Source: Cohnella hashimotonis (GTDB lineage Bacteria > Bacillota > Bacilli > Paenibacillales > Paenibacillaceae). Taken from it: a stretch of 64,000 nt of DNA. Shown here one piece after another: positions 18,552-27,207 of the stretch. A model generated the notes under the pieces. The model was not told where the DNA came from. It worked only from the letters and a program-made list of their open reading frames with translations, and did no database searches. The stretch covers positions 3,782,001-3,846,000 of the forward strand of contig NZ_JAGRPV010000001.1 of assembly GCF_030014955.1 (NCBI RefSeq). The letters run 5' to 3'. Every line of letters starts with the position of its first letter. The first letter of the stretch is position 1. The position numbers and the translations under genes are program-made.

Positions 18552-19388
18552 TTACCCCTTAACGGCTCCGGCAGTCAGCCCCTGTACGAAATACTTCTGC
18601 AACGCGATAAAGAGAACGATCAACGGCAGCAGCGTCAAGCTGATCCCAGCGGCCATCAACGGCCAGTTGGTCGTGAACTGCCCTTGAAAATTGATGAGCC
18701 CGACGGACAGGGGAACCCCGCGTTCTGTCGTTAACGTGCTAATTTGCGCCCACATCAGTTCTCCCCAGGCAAAGCCGAAGTTAAATACCGTGATGGTGGC
18801 GACCGCGGCACCCGCAAGCGGGAATACGATACGGAACATGGTGCTCAATTCTCCGCAACCGTCCATTCTTGCCGATTCGAGCAACTCATTCGGGATCGAC
18901 ATAAAAAAGTTGCGCAGAATGACAATCGAGCCCGGCAGCATCCATCCCACGTATGCAACGACGATAGGCATATACACGACGTCGAACATTTTGAGCTTTG
19001 CCATGATCATATAGAGCGGAATAATCATGGATTCCCCTGGCAGGATCATCAGGATAAACAGGATACCGACGATCGCTCCCGAGAATGGCACGCGCAGCCG
19101 CGCAAGGGCATATGCCGCGAAGGTACCGAGTATGGTGGAGAAAGCCAGCGACAATACCGCGATCACGACGCTGTTGAAGAAGTGATCTCCGAATCGCCCC
19201 ACCCTGAACGCTTCTGCATAATTTTCAAAACGAAATGCCTTAGGAAAGGACCATAAATTCGAGAACAATTCGTCGCTTGTCTTTAAGGAAGTGAAAATCG
19301 TGAATAGTAAAGGGTAGACATAGGCGATCGATATAAGAACGAGCACCAGGCGAGCGATCCACTTAGAACTCCGATTACTAGTACTCAT
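18552..19388 (-). CDS. Carbohydrate ABC transporter permease, MalG/AraQ type (importer 2)
   Basis: The protein is 278 residues with six predicted helices, the EAA loop LESARMDGCGELSTMFRIV and the ending YFVQGLTAGAVKG. I chose the ATG at 19388, seven bases after a GAGGTGA site; a GTG three codons earlier is possible. It overlaps the end of its partner permease by 11 bases. Unlike importers 1, 3 and 4, this pair belongs to the MalFG/AraPQ branch. Confidence 0.9.
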   Translation of the reverse strand: MSTSNRSSKWIARLVLVLISIAYVYPLLFTIFTSLKTSDELFSNLWSFPKAFRFENYAEAFRVGRFGDHFFNSVVIAVLSLAFSTILGTFAAYALARLRVPFSGAIVGILFILMILPGESMIIPLYMIMAKLKMFDVVYMPIVVAYVGWMLPGSIVILRNFFMSIPNELLESARMDGCGELSTMFRIVFPLAGAAVATITVFNFGFAWGELMWAQISTLTTERGVPLSVGLINFQGQFTTNWPLMAAGISLTLLPLIVLFIALQKYFVQGLTAGAVKG

Positions 19389-20283
19389 ATACGTCACCTC
19401 TGGCCAATTTCCGCATGACGAAAATAATGATGGCTACAAGAATGGTAAATACGACGCCGATCGCGGCGGCATAACCGAATTCATTGTAGAAGAACGCGAC
19501 ATCCAGCATCTGCTTGGGGACGGTCTTCGAATAGTCGCCCGGCCCGCCCTTCGTCATCGTCGCGATAATGTCGTAGGATTTAAAGGAACCGATCAGCACC
19601 AGCATCGATACCAAGCGGATAGTCGGCATAATAAGCGGCAGAACGATCAAACGAACTTGCTGAAAAAAGTTAGCCCCTTCCAGACGAGCCGCCTCGAACA
19701 TCGAAGCCGGGATCGCGACCATCGCCGTATAGAGCAGCATCATGACGCCCCCCGAACCTTTCCAACCGCTGACGACGGACAAGGTGACCAGCACCAAGCC
19801 GGGCTCGCCCAGCCAAGCGCGGTCTAAACTTTCCAATCCCATCGCCCTAAAAATTTGATTGAAAAGCCCCATATCCGGGCTTAAAAGAAAAGCGAACAAC
19901 AAACCGATGACGATAAAAGGCATCATATTCGGAGCGAAAAAAATTAACCGGAATACCGATCCTTCCTTTTTGCCCGTCTGATACACCAGCAAAGCAAGGA
20001 TGAAGCCTAACAGGAGCGTAATCGCAGAGGAGAGCAGCGCGATAATGACCGAATATTTAAAGCCGTTCAACGTCGTGGTATCTTGGAACAGCTCTTTATA
20101 GTTGTCCAGACCGAGCATCTTCATGCTCGAAAAGCCGTCCCATTTGGCGAATGACAAGACCAGATTCCAGCCGATCGGAATGATCATCGTATAGGCGATG
20201 AATAAGATTGCGGGGATCACCAACGCAATCCCGAGTATCCGCGTCTTGTCATGCAAGGACTGTTTTTTTGCTAGCCGCTGCAC
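19378..20283 (-). CDS. Sugar ABC transporter permease, MalF/AraP type (importer 2)
   Basis: The protein is 301 residues with six predicted helices and the EAA loop FEAARLEGANFFQQVRLIV. It starts at a GTG (20283) preceded by AAGGGGGA. A strong hairpin lies between this gene and the upstream binding-protein gene, which should lower permease expression relative to the binding protein. Confidence 0.92.
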   Translation of the reverse strand: MQRLAKKQSLHDKTRILGIALVIPAILFIAYTMIIPIGWNLVLSFAKWDGFSSMKMLGLDNYKELFQDTTTLNGFKYSVIIALLSSAITLLLGFILALLVYQTGKKEGSVFRLIFFAPNMMPFIVIGLLFAFLLSPDMGLFNQIFRAMGLESLDRAWLGEPGLVLVTLSVVSGWKGSGGVMMLLYTAMVAIPASMFEAARLEGANFFQQVRLIVLPLIMPTIRLVSMLVLIGSFKSYDIIATMTKGGPGDYSKTVPKQMLDVAFFYNEFGYAAAIGVVFTILVAIIIFVMRKLARGDVYEY

Positions 20284-20315
20284 CCGTATGTCCCCCTTCT
20301 GCCGGAACGATAACA

Positions 20316-20342
20316 GGGCATAAGCACGCGTGCCTTATGCCC
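20316..20342 (-). promoter_or_regulatory. Intercistronic hairpin between binding-protein and permease genes
   Basis: GGGCATAAG and CTTATGCCC form a perfect 9-bp inverted repeat around CACGCGTGC. No T tract follows. Such hairpins inside sugar-importer operons usually stabilise the upstream message or cause partial termination. Confidence 0.6.
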
Positions 20343-20370
20343 GCTACCGTATATCGTGTTTATGGCTTGT

Positions 20371-21708
20371 TTATTTCTTATCCTTGATGGCTTCCAACCT
20401 CAATTTCTCAAGTTCCGCCAACGCGCTCTTCGGATTGAAAACGTAATTCGCCGGCATTTTCTGGTCGAGATATTCGTTTAATTTCGGCGAAAGCGTGAGT
20501 ATTTCTTTTTCGGTATAAAGTTTGCTGGCATCCCTGCCGAACTTCGAAATATTCGGATCGGCGGCCGTCACACCTTTGATCGACACCGGGGAGCCGTTAT
20601 CTACCCGGTGCTGCGCGACTTCAAGACTCGTCAAGTATTTCAGGATTTCGATCGACGCTTCCGGATGTTTGGCGTTAGCCGGAATCATGTACCCGTTGGA
20701 ATCGCCCGGGATTTTCACGCGCGGACCCATATGCGGCCAGCTGACGACTTGTACGTTTTTCAAACCCGAGTTTTTGATCGCTTGATCGGAGAGGAAGTTG
20801 ATCCACGCGACAATCGCGACTTTCCCGGACTTGAATCCGCTTAACACTTGATCCTGGGTCACGGTGAGCGCGCCTTTGCCCGGATACATATAACCGTCGT
20901 CGTACAGCGTTTTCACTTCGTCGAACGCTTTTACGACCGCCGGATCGGTAAACGGAATTTGACCTTGCGACCATTCATGCTCTTTGGCATCGTCCGGCCA
21001 TATGGACTGCAAAAAGCTTCGATGCGTCCAGCTCGCCCAGGAATTCCCGAAAGGCGCGATGCCGAGCTTTTCCTTAATCGTCGTCAGCGCAGTCTTGAAT
21101 TCATCCCAAGTCGGATAATCCGGCAAGGTGACGCCGGCTTGATCCAACAGGTCTTTGTTGGCCAGCATCGAGTAATAGACAGGGGTGATCGGCACGGCAT
21201 AAACTTTGTCGTTATAGATGCCCTTCGTCAGAGCGCCGTCTACGAAAGCGTTCTTCCATTCGCCGTTATTGGCTTCCAGATACGGCGTGAGGTCCAGTGC
21301 CATATCGGCATTGACGAAGGTGTCCATCTGGCCGGGCCAATAGAAAGCAAGATCGACCGGATTGCCTGAGGCAATCGTGGTTTTAATCGTTTTTTCAGGA
21401 TCGGAGACCGGTTTGAAGGTGATGTCGTATTTGTCTTTGAAATGCTCGGCAACCAACTTTTCTTCCGATTGTCCGATGGAGTCTCCCGGCCAGGCGATCA
21501 TCAGCGTCAATTTCTGCTTTGCGCCTGCAGGCGCGGCGGCGGACGACGATGCCGGCGACGATGCCGACGGGCTCACATTGCCGGACGCCGAGGCAGATGG
21601 CGAACCGGAGGCTGAATTGCCGTTCGAATTACTTCCGCAAGCGCTTACGGCCAGTGCCATGCTCATTAACGAAGTCAGAAGAATGCCCTTTTTCTTTAAA
21701 GCAAGCAT
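20371..21708 (-). CDS. Extracellular solute-binding lipoprotein (importer 2)
   Basis: The protein is 445 residues. A signal peptide ends at Cys24 (LAVSAC), followed by a Ser/Ala/Pro-rich linker to about residue 65, then a family 1 solute-binding fold. The length is usual for MalE/AraN-type proteins. The start ATG has GGGAGGG upstream. It is the first gene of operon 2, with its own promoter and the shared 28-bp element upstream, and it is followed by an intercistronic hairpin. Confidence 0.92.
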   Translation of the reverse strand: MLALKKKGILLTSLMSMALAVSACGSNSNGNSASGSPSASASGNVSPSASSPASSSAAAPAGAKQKLTLMIAWPGDSIGQSEEKLVAEHFKDKYDITFKPVSDPEKTIKTTIASGNPVDLAFYWPGQMDTFVNADMALDLTPYLEANNGEWKNAFVDGALTKGIYNDKVYAVPITPVYYSMLANKDLLDQAGVTLPDYPTWDEFKTALTTIKEKLGIAPFGNSWASWTHRSFLQSIWPDDAKEHEWSQGQIPFTDPAVVKAFDEVKTLYDDGYMYPGKGALTVTQDQVLSGFKSGKVAIVAWINFLSDQAIKNSGLKNVQVVSWPHMGPRVKIPGDSNGYMIPANAKHPEASIEILKYLTSLEVAQHRVDNGSPVSIKGVTAADPNISKFGRDASKLYTEKEILTLSPKLNEYLDQKMPANYVFNPKSALAELEKLRLEAIKDKK

Positions 21709-21762
21709 CGTTGACCCTCCCTGATTGATGAATGAATAGAATGCGCGCGCTTTCTAAATTGA

Positions 21763-21825
21763 ATTATAAGTACCGCCGACTTCGACATACATGGCGTAAA
21801 TCTACAATAACTTTAGATTTTCTTC
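21763..21825 (-). promoter_or_regulatory. Operon 2 promoter with candidate YesN operator
   Basis: A perfect minus-strand -10 hexamer TATAAT sits at 21763-21768, with a poor -35 region. The 28-bp element at 21798-21825 begins 30 bases behind the -10 and 90 bases before the start codon. It shares 23 of 28 bases with the element before GH78. A weak -35 with an upstream site is typical of an activator-dependent promoter. Confidence 0.55.
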
Positions 21826-21854
21826 GATTACATCCTTTAATCCGAGCCTTTCGC

Positions 21855-23360
21855 TCATCCGATGATTCTCTTCAGGCGAATCGCCGTCCATGCGCTGATC
21901 GGCAACAGGGACCCTTTCCTCACGATCTTCTTCTCCTTCGCTACGCAATTCCATACGTCGTAAATCTCGGCTTCATATTCAGGTTCCGATCCATCGTAAG
22001 GTCCGAACCAGAAGCTCTTGCCCGGCAAATCGTAGCGGCAAAAAAACAAATATTCGTCGATCCCTTTATGCAGCGCGAAATAATGGTGACCATCGGTATT
22101 TTTCGGATCCCTTTTCATTTCCTGAAAGGGACAAGACTCTATAATTTGCTTCATGAATTTCAAACGAGAACCGCTGTCTCCAACAAGTATTCCCCCGTAG
22201 GACCAAAAGAGATCCTGATCGTTGCCTTCCGTTTTAAATACCTCGCCATGAGAGGCATATCCGCCCGCCAAAGCCGATAGCCAATGACGCAGTACCGTCG
22301 TTTGCGCGTCGCTATTTCCCCACTCGTCTCTGATGTTTCCTTCGTATTGATATTCATCGTTGATGACAGGTTTACGATAGGCATTTTTTAATTCAATCAT
22401 CAAGGTATAGGTGTCCGGATGTTGATACGACACATGGGTCAGCCAGTGCCTGTCCGGATAAATGTAGCCCAAAGGAAAGTTATGATTGGAAATCGGATGC
22501 CGGTAAGGGTCATTGGCGTAAATATAAGCCCCAAGCAGATCCCACTGCTTGCGATCCGTTCCGACGCAAAACTTCCCGTCCTCGGTCTCATCGATGTCAT
22601 ACTCGTTCGCAAGCGACCACCACACGTTCCGATAGGCGGCAAGACGCGAAATCAGATATTTAACGTAACGGACGTCATCCTCTTGCCGCATGCCTCGGTC
22701 GATCCCCCAACGATCGTAGGGGTGGAATAAAATCACGTCCGCTTCTATGCCAAGCTTCATGAGATCCTTCACGCGCTCCTCGAAATTTTGAAAATATGCC
22801 GGGAGCAGGGTCTGAAAATCGAATGCGTTCGAGGCGCCGGCGAACGGAAAAACCGGCGGGTCGTAGGATACGTTGACGTCGTTATCCCCTCCCCGATAGT
22901 ACTTGGGAAACACGAGCATGCGAATCTTGTTAAAGCCATGACGGGAGAAGGATTCCAGCGTCTGCCGCCGGACCGCTTCCGGTCGGTAGGTCCAAGCGTA
23001 CGCCGTCGTTCCCATCGCGAAAAACGGCGTTCCGTCCGCATAGTTAAAATGCATCCCGTTTACCCGGACTGGACCGTGATTGCCTTCCTGTGCCCCCGTA
23101 CACGCGAAGGTTCCTGTTAATCCGTTAAATGCCTCCAGGTTGGACGACAGCCGGAAGCTGTAAATGCCTTCTTCTTCCGGCATGAAACGGACTTTCCAGC
23201 TCGATCCGCCATCATAGAACCCGGAAACTTTTTTTCGTTTTCCTTCCTTCTGAAAAGTAGCTTCCAGCCATACTTCGAGAAAGGGATTCGCGAACGCCTC
23301 AACAGATTGCAACGCAACCTCGAAAGCGCACCATCGTTCAACAATCGGCGAATAATCCAT
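21855..23360 (-). CDS. DUF5060/DUF4038 putative glycoside hydrolase
   Basis: The protein is 501 residues from the ATG at 23360, preceded by AAGGAAGGTG. Residues about 1-75 form a DUF5060-type beta-sandwich (VERWCAFEVAL). The rest is a DUF4038-type (beta/alpha)8 barrel (GTTAYAWTYR, NKIRMLVFPKYY) with a C-terminal DUF5605-like sandwich. WWSLANEYD and PVINDEYQYEG supply the two likely catalytic glutamates of a retaining glycosidase. GH140 apiosidases contain a DUF4038 barrel, but the substrate here is unknown. It has no signal peptide and lies 16 bases after the serine hydrolase in the GH78 operon. Confidence 0.82.
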   Translation of the reverse strand: MDYSPIVERWCAFEVALQSVEAFANPFLEVWLEATFQKEGKRKKVSGFYDGGSSWKVRFMPEEEGIYSFRLSSNLEAFNGLTGTFACTGAQEGNHGPVRVNGMHFNYADGTPFFAMGTTAYAWTYRPEAVRRQTLESFSRHGFNKIRMLVFPKYYRGGDNDVNVSYDPPVFPFAGASNAFDFQTLLPAYFQNFEERVKDLMKLGIEADVILFHPYDRWGIDRGMRQEDDVRYVKYLISRLAAYRNVWWSLANEYDIDETEDGKFCVGTDRKQWDLLGAYIYANDPYRHPISNHNFPLGYIYPDRHWLTHVSYQHPDTYTLMIELKNAYRKPVINDEYQYEGNIRDEWGNSDAQTTVLRHWLSALAGGYASHGEVFKTEGNDQDLFWSYGGILVGDSGSRLKFMKQIIESCPFQEMKRDPKNTDGHHYFALHKGIDEYLFFCRYDLPGKSFWFGPYDGSEPEYEAEIYDVWNCVAKEKKIVRKGSLLPISAWTAIRLKRIIG

Positions 23361-23376
23361 TGATCGGCACCTTCCT

Positions 23377-24528
23377 TTATAGCGCGCTATAAATAGCAGC
23401 CCTGAGCTTGTGGCCGCGAATTTCATCGTATTCCTTCGGCAAAAGCCCTTGCATATAGACGACCGACAGCTCTTCCTCAAGGTCAGCCGCCATCCAGGAG
23501 CCCGCCGCTCCCGCCCAGCCGAACTCTCCTGCCGTGCTGTTGCTTCCGCCCTTCGCCCGATCCGTCATCACCCGAACGCCAAGACCGTAGCCGTATCCCG
23601 GCCATGTCCCCGGCAGCGCCATGTCCGCCCGCTGCCTTGCATCCAGATGGTCGGTCGCCATGAGCTCGATCGTCTTGCGCCCCAGGATCCGGGCCCCATC
23701 AAGCTCGCCGCCGCGAGCCAGCATTTGCGTGAACCTTCCGTAATCTCGCAGCGTCGACAGAAGCCCATGCCCGCCGAATTCGATTGTCGTATCCTGCCGA
23801 TTAAGCCATTCATTTTCCATATTCGGGGTTGGACCCTCCTCCGATGGCGCATACAGCGTCGTCAACCGGTCCTTCTTGTCTTCCGGAATCCGAAAGAACG
23901 TATCGTGCATGCCGAGCGGCTCGAAGATCTCTTCCTTCAGAAACTGACCGAACGGCTTGCCGGACAGCACTTCGATCAGCGCGCCAAGCATGTCGTGGCT
24001 GAAGCCGTAATGCCACCGGGTACCCGGGTCAAAGGCGAGCGGGATGTCCGCCAGTCGCTTGGCGAATGACCGCAAGTCAGGAATCTCCTTTAAAGACAGC
24101 TTTGAAACCTGGCGCTCGGTCTCCGTACGGTCCCCATACATGGTCAATCCGGAAGCCATCATGAACAAGTGCTTGACTTGAATCGGCGCAACGGCGGGCG
24201 AAGTGTACAACGTACCGTTCTCTCCCTGACGATAAACCGACGGATGCCGGAATTCGGACAAATACTCGGATAAGGGATCGTTCAGCAGGTAGAATCCTCG
24301 TTCATAAAGCATCAATGCAGCCGTGCACGTGATGACCTTGGTCATGGAAAAGAGCCGGAATATCGTATCGGGACCGATCGGACGCCGCGTTGCCAGATCG
24401 GCATAACCTGCGAAGCCTTCATAAACGGTCTCTCCCCGGCGGACAACCGAGCAAGAGCAGCCCGGCAGTCCCTGATCCACGAATCGCTTAAGAAGCGCAT
24501 CCACGTGGCGAAAGGTATAGGTGCTCAT
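23377..24528 (-). CDS. Serine hydrolase, beta-lactamase class C/esterase fold
   Basis: The protein is 383 residues. The nucleophile motif SMTK is at 61-64, and a Tyr-x-Ser-type motif lies in WHYGFSHDMLGALIE. The fold is that of EstB-type esterases and class C penicillin-recognising enzymes. There is no signal peptide. It starts within the stop of the GH78 gene (ATGA overlap), so the two are co-translated. In this setting it probably removes acyl groups such as acetyl from sugar oligomers. Antibiotic hydrolysis is unlikely. Confidence 0.85.
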   Translation of the reverse strand: MSTYTFRHVDALLKRFVDQGLPGCSCSVVRRGETVYEGFAGYADLATRRPIGPDTIFRLFSMTKVITCTAALMLYERGFYLLNDPLSEYLSEFRHPSVYRQGENGTLYTSPAVAPIQVKHLFMMASGLTMYGDRTETERQVSKLSLKEIPDLRSFAKRLADIPLAFDPGTRWHYGFSHDMLGALIEVLSGKPFGQFLKEEIFEPLGMHDTFFRIPEDKKDRLTTLYAPSEEGPTPNMENEWLNRQDTTIEFGGHGLLSTLRDYGRFTQMLARGGELDGARILGRKTIELMATDHLDARQRADMALPGTWPGYGYGLGVRVMTDRAKGGSNSTAGEFGWAGAAGSWMAADLEEELSVVYMQGLLPKEYDEIRGHKLRAAIYSAL

Positions 24529-26951
24529 TTTCTTCCCTCCATCGATTTAGCGTTTAGCTGTATGGACTCGCGAAATGCGCCGCCATTTGGATAATAACGG
24601 TCAATCTTGTCGCCCCATCTTACATGGAATGGGATGCCGTCCGGCACTTTGCCGGAGACCTCAAACGAAGTGTCCGTTCGAAGCCAGGCAATCGATACAA
24701 TGCCGCTCGGCGTCGATAACTCGCCGCTCATCTCCCGAACATCCAGGGTATGAGGTTCGATCCGAAGCGCTTGCCAGCCAGGCCGCGTATTTTGAACGCC
24801 TAGCATACAGTGCGTGAACTCGTACAGCGGCAGCGCGCTCCAGGCATGGCAGTCGCTTCGCGGCTCCGTCGGCGTCTCGGGAAGCGTCGTCAAATGAAGC
24901 GATAACAATCCGACCCAAGACTGAAGCAGCTCGGCGGTCCGTTCATACAGACCGGCTTTCTCCAGCGCACGGAAAAGATAGAAGGCCATCGAGAACGAGC
25001 ACTGCAGCGCCTTCGGATCGTCAAGCGCCCGGTTGAGCACTTGTTTCGCTCGGTCGCCGTCGCAAAGACCGGAGAGAACCGCCCAGACTTGCGCATGCTG
25101 GCTGTATTGCTCAAATGCCGGTCCCTCGCGGTACATCCCCCGTTCCTCCGACCAGCAGAGCCGTTCGATCCGGGACATCAGCCGTTTTGCGCGTTCCTCG
25201 TACTCCTCGCCGACTTGACTGCGACCTGTCGCAGCGCTGATTTTCGCCGCCGTGCGCAAGGCGCTGGCGTACATTAAATTATGGATGGCGGAAGGGCCTT
25301 CCTTGCCGGCTGTCGGCATCCCTCCCTCCCACTCCGCGACCCAATCGATGTATTCCCAGTAACCGATCTGCTCGACCAAGCCCGAATCGCCGATCTTGCG
25401 GTCGAACCAGTCCAGAATGGCGTCAACCGTGGGGCGATATCTTCTAACCGTATCGGCATCGCCTGTCTGCCAGTAGTAATCGTAGAGCATGTCGATATAA
25501 TGCAGGGAGAACGAAGGGATAATCTGAACCATCGCGCTGGGATATCGGTTCTGCGTGATTCCTTCGGGAAGCAGCGCGTTGTGGAATTCCTCCAGCGCCT
25601 TTCGAACCAATCCGATATCTCCGCCGACACTGTAAGTGAACAAAGCCTGGAGCCGCGTATCCATGATAAACTGCATTTGCTCATAATAAGGACAGTCCTC
25701 ATAAGTCTCGTGCATGCACATCTGCAGCGTCCTGAGACTGACCTTCCATAACGGCTCCACCCAAGATTCCGGCGAGGCGACGACCGACTTCGCCTCAAGC
25801 GGATAGGCGCTCTCCCTGTACCAGGGGCGCCGAAGCCGAAGCGGCTGCGCGCCTGTCCGCACCTCGATCCGGATGAACCGGAACGTTCTCAGCCAGAAAG
25901 GTTCGTATATCTCTGCCCTGCCGGACGGATCGTAGACATCCTCCATGCCCAAAATAACGCCGTTTGCGGCATCGTCGCGAACGGCATTCGCTTTGATGTC
26001 GTCGCGTTGAAAATACCTTTCGGCATACCTAAATACGATCCGCGAGCCTTCGCCCAGGTTTAACGGGTAGAAAAGGTAGCCGGTCGTAAGCTCGCCCGCG
26101 TCCAATTCAACGACTGCATGCGTGTGCGGCGGAATCTGTACCTCATCGTCCGCCGCGCTCAAGCTCGGAAAACAAAACGGCTGCAAATCGTCTTGGCGAA
26201 TGGGCATCTCTCGCACGAATGGCCGATTTTCCTCGTACAACAAAGGAACGGGCCTTTCCAAGAGGGGAAGCTGCGGAACAATGTAGTAGGGGTACGGATC
26301 GGACCTGCCCAAGCAGGGATCGCCTTTCTCTGCCGCAAACCAGGTTCCGCCCGGCTCCTCCGCATGCTTCCAGCCTTCCGGGAGCTGCATCGCCATCACG
26401 CGTTCTGCGATCGCCCCCATAAAGATGGTATAGGAATCGTCGGAATAGAAAGAAACGGCATCGTCCGCCATCACTTGCCAATCCGCTTTGCCAGTGGTAA
26501 GGTCCGCCAGCGTCTCGCCGGCTTCGTTCAGACAGGTGCCGGCAACCGCCAGTCTCGGTCCGATCGGCAGCGAGGTCATCGAATAGAGGGGCTGATCCGA
26601 ACTAGTCGAATCGTTCACCATATACGTATTGAGCGACCATACCTGTACGGCGAAGATGTTCGTCCCTGCACGAAGACTTGAGCTGACGTCCAGCGTCTCG
26701 TAATAATGCCTCCATCGATCTCCTTTGAGCGGCCCGGAGCCGATGGGCTGGCCGTTAATCCATAAGCGATAACGGGTATTGGCGCTGATCGATAGCCGCA
26801 AGGAAGAAGGCTCGTCCAGTCTAACGGCCAACCGGTAATAGTAAAATCGATTTTCCTTGGCATCCGGTGCGATTCCTTTCGCCTCGTAAGCTACTCTCGG
26901 CGGCTTCAACCAATATGCGCCTCGCAGCTTGTTCGCCGTATCGGGTTGCAT
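24525..26951 (-). CDS. GH78-type alpha-L-rhamnosidase
   Basis: The protein is 808 residues from the ATG at 26951, seven bases after AAGGAGGA; an earlier in-frame start has no ribosome site. It has an N-terminal beta-sandwich with the carbohydrate-binding RYRLWINGQPIGSGPLKG, further sandwiches, then the (alpha/alpha)6 catalytic domain. YEDCPYYEQMQFIMDTR keeps the Asp and the general-acid Glu spaced as in BsRhaB (D-C-P-x-x-E). The WSALPLYEF region and a small C-terminal sandwich complete the family layout. No signal peptide is present, so it removes rhamnose from imported oligosaccharides. It is first in a three-gene operon. Confidence 0.87.
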   Translation of the reverse strand: MQPDTANKLRGAYWLKPPRVAYEAKGIAPDAKENRFYYYRLAVRLDEPSSLRLSISANTRYRLWINGQPIGSGPLKGDRWRHYYETLDVSSSLRAGTNIFAVQVWSLNTYMVNDSTSSDQPLYSMTSLPIGPRLAVAGTCLNEAGETLADLTTGKADWQVMADDAVSFYSDDSYTIFMGAIAERVMAMQLPEGWKHAEEPGGTWFAAEKGDPCLGRSDPYPYYIVPQLPLLERPVPLLYEENRPFVREMPIRQDDLQPFCFPSLSAADDEVQIPPHTHAVVELDAGELTTGYLFYPLNLGEGSRIVFRYAERYFQRDDIKANAVRDDAANGVILGMEDVYDPSGRAEIYEPFWLRTFRFIRIEVRTGAQPLRLRRPWYRESAYPLEAKSVVASPESWVEPLWKVSLRTLQMCMHETYEDCPYYEQMQFIMDTRLQALFTYSVGGDIGLVRKALEEFHNALLPEGITQNRYPSAMVQIIPSFSLHYIDMLYDYYWQTGDADTVRRYRPTVDAILDWFDRKIGDSGLVEQIGYWEYIDWVAEWEGGMPTAGKEGPSAIHNLMYASALRTAAKISAATGRSQVGEEYEERAKRLMSRIERLCWSEERGMYREGPAFEQYSQHAQVWAVLSGLCDGDRAKQVLNRALDDPKALQCSFSMAFYLFRALEKAGLYERTAELLQSWVGLLSLHLTTLPETPTEPRSDCHAWSALPLYEFTHCMLGVQNTRPGWQALRIEPHTLDVREMSGELSTPSGIVSIAWLRTDTSFEVSGKVPDGIPFHVRWGDKIDRYYPNGGAFRESIQLNAKSMEGRK

Positions 26952-27005
26952 GATAGCGTCCTCCTTCATGAAGCGCGTAAAAAGGTTTGAAACACTTAGA
27001 TACTC

Positions 27006-27068
27006 AATATACAAGGCCTTTACCGGGATACCCATTCTAAAAATCTACAATTTCTTTTGTTTTTCTTT
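27006..27068 (-). promoter_or_regulatory. GH78 operon promoter with candidate YesN operator
   Basis: A minus-strand -10-like TATATT lies at 27006-27011 with no good -35. The 28-bp element at 27041-27068 starts 30 bases behind the -10 and 90 bases before the start codon. These are the same distances as in the operon 2 promoter, and both elements contain the identical 11-mer ATTGTAGATTT. Confidence 0.5.
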
Positions 27069-27162
27069 GGTACATGGATTTCGAAAAAGGATGAACGCTG
27101 GGAAGTATGAAAAGACTAAACTTTTTGTAGTTTTTTAAATATGGCGGTTTATGGGGTCTACC

Positions 27163-27182
27163 TATAATTGAAAGCGCATCCA
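27163..27182 (+). promoter_or_regulatory. -10 box and overlapping cre-like site of the S-layer hydrolase gene
   Basis: TATAAT at 27163-27168 is followed at once by TTGAAAGCGCATCCA (27168-27182), which has one mismatch to the cre consensus WTGNAARCGNWWWCA. It would cover the transcription start, a repression position for CcpA. The -35 is not clear. Confidence 0.4.
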
Positions 27183-27207
27183 TTAAAAAAGACGCAGGAG
27201 GAGAACC

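Noticed and set aside
23377..24528. Serine hydrolase as a beta-lactamase resistance gene
   Set aside because: The fold matches, but there is no signal peptide and it is co-translated with a rhamnosidase, which points to a sugar esterase.
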